From Candidatus Altarchaeales archaeon A3 (lineage in GTDB: Archaea > Altiarchaeota > Altiarchaeia > Altiarchaeales > Altiarchaeaceae), in the NCBI GenBank assembly GCA_002083985.1, contig MTER01000116.1:1389-6703 (forward strand): a stretch of 5,315 bases of DNA, in the 5' to 3' direction. Below, one piece after another: positions 1 through 4,872 of this stretch (the stretch's first letter is position 1; every line of letters starts with the position of its first letter). The notes beneath the pieces are model-generated. The model ran no database searches and was not told where the DNA came from. It saw only the letters and a program-made list of their open reading frames with translations. The position numbers were made by a program, and so were the translations under genes.

Positions 1-761
1 CATTAAAATTTTTCTTGATTACGATTGCTGCGGTCTCGGCAAGAAGCACGGCAATGGCACTGAATCGTATTATTGACGCAAAAATTGATGCATTAAATTT
101 AAGAACAGCGGACAGGCACATTCCTTCGGGAATAATAAAGACAGAGGAAGCATGGACATTTGCAATTATTTCTGGCTTATTATTCTTTGTTTCTGCTTAT
201 TTTTTAAATTTTATTTGCTTTATTCTTGCTCCGATTCCGTTGCTCATGTTTATAATTTATCCTTATCTTAAAAGACATACTTACTTTTCACATTTGTTTC
301 TGGGATTAACTTTGGGAATTGGTGTAGGAGGAGGATATGTGGCAATTACGGGAAATTTTGAAAATTTAATCTATCCTTTAATCCTTTGCTTTTTTGTTAT
401 GTTCTGGGTCGCCGGCTTTGATATAATTTATGCAATTCAGGATGTAAAATTTGACAGAAAGCAAAATTTATATTCGGTTCCGGTAAAATTCGGTGTGAAG
501 AATGCTTTAAGAATAAGTTTGATATTTCATCTTATCAGCATAGGAACTTTAATAATGTTTTATGTGCTATTCCTTTCTTTATTTTCATCGGCATTTATGT
601 TTGGTTTAGGTATAGCAATAATATCATTACTTTTACTTTACGAGCATAAAATTTGTCATTCGGATGTTTCGGAAGCAGCAATACAAAAGGCATTTTTTAA
701 TGTGAATGGAATTGTTGGGGTTTGCTTTTTAGTATTTTTGATTTTTGGATTATTTGTTTAA
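1..761 (+). CDS. UbiA-superfamily prenyltransferase (4-hydroxybenzoate/MqnP type), 5'-truncated by window edge
   Basis: Integral membrane enzyme that attaches a polyprenyl chain to an aromatic acceptor during quinone synthesis. Seen: the frame is open from base 3 to the stop at 759-761 (252 complete codons) with no upstream stop, so the gene begins outside the window. UbiA proteins are usually near 280-300 residues, so roughly 40 N-terminal residues are missing. A TTG at base 15 lies inside the first visible hydrophobic helix and is not a credible start. The first Asp-rich motif, NRIIDAKID, is at bases 63-89 after ARSTAMAL. The second, YAIQDVKFD, is at 429-455, followed by a conserved Ser-Val-Pro and a Gly. 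Both are prenyl-diphosphate/Mg2+ binding motifs. Several hydrophobic helices follow. The stretch WVAGFDIIYAIQD and the GYVAITG motif resemble the 4-hydroxybenzoate polyprenyltransferase/MqnP branch more than the archaeal lipid DGGGP synthase branch; this is from memory. The exact substrate is not determined. It is separated from the fwd cluster by about 690 bp, so co-transcription is doubtful. Confidence 0.88.
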   Translation, partial: LKFFLITIAAVSARSTAMALNRIIDAKIDALNLRTADRHIPSGIIKTEEAWTFAIISGLLFFVSAYFLNFICFILAPIPLLMFIIYPYLKRHTYFSHLFLGLTLGIGVGGGYVAITGNFENLIYPLILCFFVMFWVAGFDIIYAIQDVKFDRKQNLYSVPVKFGVKNALRISLIFHLISIGTLIMFYVLFLSLFSSAFMFGLGIAIISLLLLYEHKICHSDVSEAAIQKAFFNVNGIVGVCFLVFLIFGLFV

Positions 762-859
762 GATTCGATTGTATCCTCTCAAAAAACAATGGAAACTAAT
801 TTGTTTTTGATATTTAAATTTTGTAGCTATTTAGAGAATGCAAAAATTACTAAAAACTG

Positions 860-904
860 CAGGTTTTTAATCTTTAAAAATCTATTGGATTTTTAAATTA
901 CCTG
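860..904. repeat. Long imperfect hairpin
   Basis: The inner stem is a perfect 10-bp inverted repeat, TTTAAAAATC (873-882) and GATTTTTAAA (888-897), around a 5-nt loop TATTG. An outer 5-bp stem, CAGGT (860-864) with ACCTG (900-904), closes it across an asymmetric internal loop of 8 and 2 nt. It lies about 100 bp after the prenyltransferase stop. It is not followed by a T-run on the + strand, so a classical intrinsic terminator is not supported. A role in transcript 3' end formation or stability is inference. Confidence 0.55.
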
Positions 905-914
905 TTAAAATTTC

Positions 915-928
915 AAAAAAAAAAAAAA
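915..928. repeat. Homopolymer run of 14 A
   Basis: Fourteen consecutive A residues. On the minus strand this is a T-tract lying directly after the 933-957 hairpin, which gives a terminator-like layout for leftward transcription, although the stem is almost purely A/T and no leftward gene is seen. Such runs are also prone to length errors in sequencing and assembly. Confidence 0.7.
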
Positions 929-932
929 TACA

Positions 933-957
933 ATTTCAAAAATGAAATTTTTGAAAT
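933..957. repeat. Perfect hairpin followed by GC-rich island (unit A)
   Basis: ATTTCAAAAAT (933-943) and ATTTTTGAAAT (947-957) form a perfect 11-bp stem with a 3-nt GAA loop. Three bases downstream is CGAACGAAGTGAGCG (961-975), a GC-rich island that stands out in this AT-rich stretch. The same arrangement recurs at 1145-1193, which suggests two diverged copies of one short element. Function unknown. Confidence 0.6.
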
Positions 958-1034
958 ACACGAACGAAGTGAGCGTAAAAATTAAAAATTTACCTATAAT
1001 TTTTTGAGTGGCTGAATAGTTACTAAATTTTTTT

Positions 1035-1086
1035 GTATCTTCTCAATAAAATTGGATAATGTAATATCTCAATAAGTTGGGGTAAA
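1035..1086. repeat. Degenerate tandem repeat, two 26-bp units
   Basis: Units 1035-1060 and 1061-1086 are adjacent and agree at 18 of 26 positions. The best-kept core is TCTCAATAA. Related cores occur at 771-784 (GTATCCTCTCAAAA) and 1195-1204 (TATCTTCTCA), and inverted at 1209-1219 and 1293-1305. The pattern looks like decayed copies of a short repeat rather than an intact functional array. Confidence 0.4.
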
Positions 1087-1144
1087 TAAATTTTGTAATT
1101 GCTCATTTTATAAAAAACAAATACAAAAAATGCAAAACAATTAT

Positions 1145-1177
1145 ATATTTTCAAAATCATATAGATTTTGAAAATAT
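1145..1177. repeat. Perfect 14-bp hairpin followed by GC-rich island (unit B)
   Basis: ATATTTTCAAAATC (1145-1158) and GATTTTGAAAATAT (1164-1177) form a perfect 14-bp stem with a 5-nt ATATA loop, the longest perfect hairpin noted in the window. CGAGCAACAGCGAG (1179-1192) follows at once and resembles the island after the 933-957 hairpin (shared pattern CGARCRA, then AGYGAG). The stem cores also share the TTTCAAAA/TTTTGAAA sequence. Function unknown. Confidence 0.65.
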
Positions 1178-1197
1178 CCGAGCAACAGCGAGGTTAT

Positions 1198-1219
1198 CTT
1201 CTCACGAGTTATTGAGAAG
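1198..1219. repeat. 7-bp hairpin
   Basis: CTTCTCA (1198-1204) and TGAGAAG (1213-1219) pair perfectly around an 8-nt loop. The two arms are opposite-orientation copies of the TCTTCTCA core that recurs elsewhere in this intergenic region. It lies just after the GC-rich island of unit B and could belong to the same element. Confidence 0.45.
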
Positions 1220-1374
1220 TTACTGGATAATTAAATTATCTTGTTCTATTTTATGGGTGAAAAATACTAAATTTTTATATTTTACTATAAAATTTTGAGG
1301 AGATACAATTTTTTGATAAAAATACCATTTCACCAACAGAGTTTTAAAACGAAGTACGGTCTCATTAAAATTAA

Positions 1375-1411
1375 TAATTAATAATCAAATTCTGTAATTA
1401 ATAATCAAATT
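1375..1411. repeat. Exact 17-bp direct repeat upstream of fwdD
   Basis: TAATTAATAATCAAATT occurs exactly at 1375-1391 and 1395-1411, with a period of 20 bp, close to two helical turns. The second copy ends 43 bp before the fwdD start codon. That spacing on one face of the DNA and its location fit a pair of regulator or transcription-factor sites, or a promoter element, but low base complexity means slippage duplication is equally possible. Confidence 0.6.
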
Positions 1412-1454
1412 ACAAAATCAAAAGAAAAAAAACAAAATTTATTAAAAGAGCAGG

Positions 1455-1820
1455 ATGAAACTTATAACTGCAAGAACTCTAAAACAGGGCATGGCAATGG
1501 AAGAGAGCAAAATTTCCCAAAGTTACCAGGATGCCTGTGCAATTGGATTTCTCAATGAAAATGACATAGCAAAATTTGGTATAAAAGAAGGGGACATGAT
1601 AAAAGCAAAAACATCTTATGGGGAGGTCGTTGTTAAATGCAGCAAAGGTGTGATTGACGAAGGAGATTTGTTTATTCCAATGGGACCATGGGCAAATATG
1701 CTTGTGGGAGGAAATACGGATGGCACAGGTATGCCGGATTTTAAAGGACTTAATGTAGAAATTTCAAAAACAGACGAAAAAATTTTAAATGTCAAAGAAA
1801 TTTTACAAAAATTAAAATAA
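1455..1820 (+). CDS. fwdD: Formylmethanofuran dehydrogenase subunit D (molybdopterin-dinucleotide-binding)
   Basis: A cytoplasmic subunit that completes the binding site for the bis-molybdopterin guanine dinucleotide cofactor held mainly by FwdB. It corresponds to the C-terminal Asp-decarboxylase-like barrel domain of formate dehydrogenases, here a separate chain. Seen: 121 residues, near the usual size. The opening ITARTLKQG matches the start of known FwdD proteins. GIKEGDMIKAKTSYGEVVVK (42-61) is the typical barrel strand pair. IPMGPWAN (74-81) and TDGTGMPDFKG (88-98) are the family's strongest signatures. The start is well fixed: an in-frame TAA lies at 1443-1445, and only a weak GAG, 4 nt before the ATG, could act as a ribosome site. 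It is first in the cluster and ends one base before fwdB, so the two are surely translated from one message, as expected for subunits that share a cofactor. The metal (Mo or W) cannot be told from sequence. Confidence 0.95.
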   Translation: MKLITARTLKQGMAMEESKISQSYQDACAIGFLNENDIAKFGIKEGDMIKAKTSYGEVVVKCSKGVIDEGDLFIPMGPWANMLVGGNTDGTGMPDFKGLNVEISKTDEKILNVKEILQKLK

Positions 1821-1821
1821 A

Positions 1822-3117
1822 ATGGAAATAAAAAATATTCCGTGTCCGTTTTGCGGATCTCTGTGCGACGATATAATTGTAAATGTTGAAGATAACGAAA
1901 TAAAAGGCGTTAAGAATGGCTGCGGAATCTGTATTACAAAATTTATGAAACATCATGTGAACGCAGTAAAAAGCCCGATGATAAAAAAGGATGAAAATTT
2001 AGTTAATGTTTCAATGGACGAAGCAATAGAAAAAGCTGCTGAAATTTTAAAAAACTCACGCTATCCTTTAATATTCGGATTATCAACAACCGAATGTGAG
2101 GCACAAAGTAAGGCACTGGAACTTGCTGAATTAATAGGGGCAACAATTGACCAGTTACCTTCCGTATGTCACGGTCCCAGTATGATGGCATTGCAGAGCA
2201 TCGGACAAACAACTGCAACATTGGGAGAAGTAAAAAACAGGGCCGACCTTGTTATATTCTGGGGCTGCAACCCGATTGAAGCACATCCGAGACACTTTAA
2301 CAGATATTCCGGAACAGCAGTGGGAATGTGGAGCGACAGAAGCAAAAGGTATATTGTGACGATAGATGTGAGAGAAACACAGACTGCAAAAAAATCAGAT
2401 AAATTTATAAAAATTTCTCATGGAAAGGATTACGAATTAATTTCAATAATAAGGGCGGCAATTAAAGGTCAGGAAATTCCTGACAATGTTGAAGAAATTA
2501 CTGGAGTAAAGAAGGAAGATATTGAAAATTTAATAATTAAAGCTAAGGGTGCAAAATACGGTGTTGTGTTTTATGGGATGGGAATGACACAGTCGTTTGG
2601 AAAGGAATTAAACACTGATGCTGCTATCTCGCTTATTAAGGATTTGAACGATTTTACAAAATTTTCCATCATTCCCATGCTCGGGCATTATAATGTAAGC
2701 GGTGCCGTACATGTATGGGGGTGGCAATCCGGCTATCCGTTCTCAATAAATTTTGCATTAGAATATCCGAGATATAATCCGGGAGAATTTTCTGCAACGC
2801 AGATGTTAGCAAGAAAGGAGTGTGATGCTGCATTGATTATAGCAACAGACCCTGTCGCCCATCTTCCCAATGAAGCGGCAAGGCATCTTGCAGGCATTCC
2901 TGTAATAACAATTGACCCGAAATTTTCTCTTACGGCACTGATTTCAGATGTTGTTATTCCTGCTGCAACAGCGGGCATAGAAGCGGAAGGAACTGCTTAC
3001 AGAATGGATGGAATTCCGTTACGGCTAAAAAAGGTAGTAAATTCGGAATTTCCTCCGGACAGGGAAATTTTGGAACGAATAATTGAACGACTAAAAGAAA
3101 AAATGAAAGAGTACTAA
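1822..3117 (+). CDS. fwdB: Formylmethanofuran dehydrogenase subunit B (tungsten/molybdenum catalytic subunit)
   Basis: Catalytic subunit related to formate dehydrogenase. With FwdD it reduces CO2 to formate, or the reverse, and formate passes through a channel to FwdA. Seen: 431 residues, full length. The N-terminal [4Fe-4S] ligands are C8, C11 and C15 (CPFCGSLC), with C34 as the fourth; C37 is an extra cysteine. SVCHGPS holds C116 and H117, matching metal ligand Cys118 and active-site His119 of the Methanothermobacter enzyme. Other family blocks are TECEAQ (90-95), GEVKNRADLVIFWGCNP (135-151), HPRHFNR (155-161), GHYNVSG (288-294), WQSGYPF (301-307), ATDPVAH (341-347) and EAEGTAYRMDG (387-397). 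Odd: at the position of active-site Arg288 (IPMRGHYNV in Methanothermobacter, from memory) this protein has Leu287, codon CTC at 2680-2682. Such a loss could alter activity, or be one base of error (CGC to CTC). It begins one base after the fwdD stop with no Shine-Dalgarno sequence. The cysteine-bearing form here is the redox-active type, unlike bacterial FhcB. Confidence 0.95.
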   Translation: MEIKNIPCPFCGSLCDDIIVNVEDNEIKGVKNGCGICITKFMKHHVNAVKSPMIKKDENLVNVSMDEAIEKAAEILKNSRYPLIFGLSTTECEAQSKALELAELIGATIDQLPSVCHGPSMMALQSIGQTTATLGEVKNRADLVIFWGCNPIEAHPRHFNRYSGTAVGMWSDRSKRYIVTIDVRETQTAKKSDKFIKISHGKDYELISIIRAAIKGQEIPDNVEEITGVKKEDIENLIIKAKGAKYGVVFYGMGMTQSFGKELNTDAAISLIKDLNDFTKFSIIPMLGHYNVSGAVHVWGWQSGYPFSINFALEYPRYNPGEFSATQMLARKECDAALIIATDPVAHLPNEAARHLAGIPVITIDPKFSLTALISDVVIPAATAGIEAEGTAYRMDGIPLRLKKVVNSEFPPDREILERIIERLKEKMKEY

Positions 3118-3156
3118 AAATTTAAAATTTTTAAAAATTTACTAAATTTTATTAAA
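3118..3156 (+). other. fwdB-fwdA intercistronic spacer, AT-only apart from one C
   Basis: A 39-bp spacer with no Shine-Dalgarno-like sequence. It contains TTAAAATTTTTAAAA (3122-3136), which recurs exactly in the fwdA-ftr spacer at 4829-4843, followed in both by a TAAATTT-TTAAAA stretch leading into the next ATG. It may be a shared leader, RNA-processing or internal promoter element, or simply AT drift. Confidence 0.4.
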
Positions 3157-4800
3157 ATGATGATAATAAAAAACGGAAAGGTCTATGACCCTACAAATAA
3201 GATTGACGGAGAAATAACCGATATTTATGTTAAAGATGGAAAGATAGTTGAAGAACCAGTGAAGGAAAGAAACAATAATGATGATATTATTATTGATGCA
3301 AAAGGAATGCTCGTAATGCCCGGCGGTGTTGACATACATTCTCATATTGCAGGACCAAAAGTAACAAAAGCAAGAGTTATGTGTCCTGATGACCATCGTA
3401 AGGATGTTGTCCACAAAACAAAAATCACGCGAAGCGGAACTGGCTACACAATCCCTACAACATTTGTTACGGGATACAGGTATGCCAAACTTGGTTATAC
3501 CTTTGTTGCCGAAGCAGCAAGTCCTCCGATAGCAACACGACATACTCACGAAGAATTTAATGATATTCCGCTCATTGATAAAACCGCTTACATTCTGATG
3601 GGCAGCAATCATTTTGTGCTTGATAATATAAAGAAGGGAAATTTTGACGGATTAAAGAATTATGTTGGCTTTTTGCTTAATGCAACAAAGGGATATGCAA
3701 TAAAAATAGTAAATCCGGGAGGGGTTGAGAACTGGAAATGGGGAAAGAATGTGAATGGCTTAGATGATACTGTAATAAATTACGGAGTAACTCCAAGAGA
3801 AATTTTACAAAATCTGGCAAAAGTCAGAAGGGAATTAAATTTACCTCATGCAATTCATGTTCATTGCAATAATCTCGGTTCTCCAGGAAATTTCAAAACA
3901 ACTTTGGAGACCATTGATGCGCTCAAAGGCGAACCAATTCACATAACACATATTCAGTTCAATTCTTATGCCGGCGACGGCTGGGCAAATTTTGCATCTG
4001 CGGCGAGTGAAATTTCAAACAAAATTAATTCCAGCGATAATACAACCGTTGATGTTGGTCAGGTTATTTTTGGAAATGCAACAACAATGACAGCAGATGG
4101 ACCATGGCAACATACTGTTTATAAACTTTCACATCAAAACAAATGGGTAAATGTTGATGCTGAAATGGAAACAGGGGCGGGAATTGTTCCCTACATATTT
4201 AAAGAAAATAATGCTGTAAATGCGATTCAGTGGGCAATCGGACTGGAAATTTTCCTGCTGATTAAAGATCCGTTTAAGGTTTGCCTGACAACAGATCATC
4301 CTAATGCAGGTCCGTTTTATTATTATCCGAATGTTGTTGAATATTTAATGAGCAAAAAGAAAAGGGATGAAATGCTGAATAAAGTGCATGCAAAGGCAAA
4401 AGAAAGAACAACTTTGGCAAATATTGACAGAGAATATACTTTACAGGAAATAGTAACAATTACAAGAGCTGCCACTGCCAAAATTATGGGCTTAAAGAAT
4501 AAAGGACATTTGGGAGCAGGGGCAGATGCGGATATAGCAATTTATAAATTTGATGAAAATAATATTGCAAATTCGTTCTCTTCGGCAAAGTATGTAATAA
4601 AGGATGGAAAAATTGTTGTTAAAGACGGAGAAATTATTGAAAATCACTTTGGAAGGACATATTATGTTAAAGTTAAGGGAGAAGCAAATGACGAGATAAA
4701 GGAGACATTTGAAAAATTTTATTCTGTTTCGTTTGAAAATTATGCGGTTGAAGATGTTTATGTTCCGAAAAGAGAAGTTATAGAATGTTATAAAGAATGA
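3157..4800 (+). CDS. fwdA: Formylmethanofuran dehydrogenase subunit A (zinc amidohydrolase)
   Basis: Amidohydrolase-superfamily subunit with a binuclear zinc site that condenses formate with methanofuran to formylmethanofuran, or hydrolyses it in the reverse direction. Seen: 547 residues, slightly below the roughly 570 usual. An N-terminal beta-sandwich (IIKNGKVYDP) leads into the metal HxH of DIHSHIAG (H61, H63). GYAIKIVNPGG places K183 at the carboxylated bridging lysine (K178 in Methanothermobacter). HAIHVHCNN carries H234/H236, and IHITHIQF carries H262/H265. LTTDHPNAGPF has D380 at the catalytic Asp385 position. The C-terminal GHLGAGADADIAIY block (450-463) closes the second sandwich. 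All expected metal and catalytic positions are present, so it looks active. Part of the shorter length comes from a missing loop before THIQF. Two ATGs abut at 3157 and 3160, so either may be the start; there is no Shine-Dalgarno sequence. It follows fwdB by 39 bp and precedes ftr by 72 bp. Confidence 0.96.
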   Translation: MMIIKNGKVYDPTNKIDGEITDIYVKDGKIVEEPVKERNNNDDIIIDAKGMLVMPGGVDIHSHIAGPKVTKARVMCPDDHRKDVVHKTKITRSGTGYTIPTTFVTGYRYAKLGYTFVAEAASPPIATRHTHEEFNDIPLIDKTAYILMGSNHFVLDNIKKGNFDGLKNYVGFLLNATKGYAIKIVNPGGVENWKWGKNVNGLDDTVINYGVTPREILQNLAKVRRELNLPHAIHVHCNNLGSPGNFKTTLETIDALKGEPIHITHIQFNSYAGDGWANFASAASEISNKINSSDNTTVDVGQVIFGNATTMTADGPWQHTVYKLSHQNKWVNVDAEMETGAGIVPYIFKENNAVNAIQWAIGLEIFLLIKDPFKVCLTTDHPNAGPFYYYPNVVEYLMSKKKRDEMLNKVHAKAKERTTLANIDREYTLQEIVTITRAATAKIMGLKNKGHLGAGADADIAIYKFDENNIANSFSSAKYVIKDGKIVVKDGEIIENHFGRTYYVKVKGEANDEIKETFEKFYSVSFENYAVEDVYVPKREVIECYKE

Positions 4801-4872
4801 ATGTAAGAAATAAATAATAATAATAAACTTAAAATTTTTAAAATTTTTCATTAAATTTAGTTAAAATTTAAA
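4801..4872 (+). other. fwdA-ftr intercistronic spacer with repeated AT element
   Basis: A 72-bp spacer. A run of AATAAT units (about 4811-4824) is followed by TTAAAATTTTTAAAA (4829-4843), identical to part of the fwdB-fwdA spacer. There is no G/C-rich stem and no Shine-Dalgarno sequence before the ftr ATG. No convincing terminator is seen, so ftr is probably in the same transcription unit, though an internal AT-rich promoter cannot be excluded. Confidence 0.4.

Larger units (their letters stand above)
762..1454. other. Gene-free, AT-rich intergenic region with hairpins and degenerate repeats
   Basis: I find no credible coding region here on either strand: stops are dense and no fragment resembles a known family. 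It is markedly more AT-rich than the flanking genes. It contains perfect hairpins at 860-904 (inner stem), 933-957, 1145-1177 and 1198-1219, a 14-A run at 915-928, a family of GTATCTTCTCAA-like motifs in both orientations, and a 17-bp direct repeat at 1375-1411. It must contain the 3' end of the prenyltransferase transcript and probably the promoter of the fwd genes. TATA-like strings are too common here to single one out. No tRNA, rRNA, transposase or CRISPR array is visible. Confidence 0.75.

Noticed and set aside
15..17. TTG as the start of the prenyltransferase
   Set aside because: The frame is open to the window edge and the TTG lies inside a conserved hydrophobic helix just before the first Asp-rich motif; the N-terminal helix of the family is missing, so the true start is upstream.
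860..904. Intrinsic terminator of the prenyltransferase gene
   Set aside because: The stem is AT-rich and followed on the + strand by mixed sequence and then an A-run, not a T-run.
1265..1290. TATA box for the fwd operon
   Set aside because: TATA-like strings occur throughout this AT-rich stretch, so none can be singled out without transcript data.
768..1309. Clear insertion sequence or MITE
   Set aside because: The end repeats are short and imperfect, no target-site duplication is visible and there is no transposase; kept only as a low-confidence finding.
1375..1411. CRISPR array
   Set aside because: Only two short copies with a 3-bp gap, no spacers of proper length and no cas genes.
1000..1454. 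C/D-box RNA, tRNA or riboswitch
   Set aside because: No box C followed at suitable distance by box D, no cloverleaf, and no recognised aptamer sequence.
2003..2978. Minus-strand open frames at 2003-2221 and 2733-2978
   Set aside because: Both lie antisense to well-conserved fwdB sequence and resemble no family.
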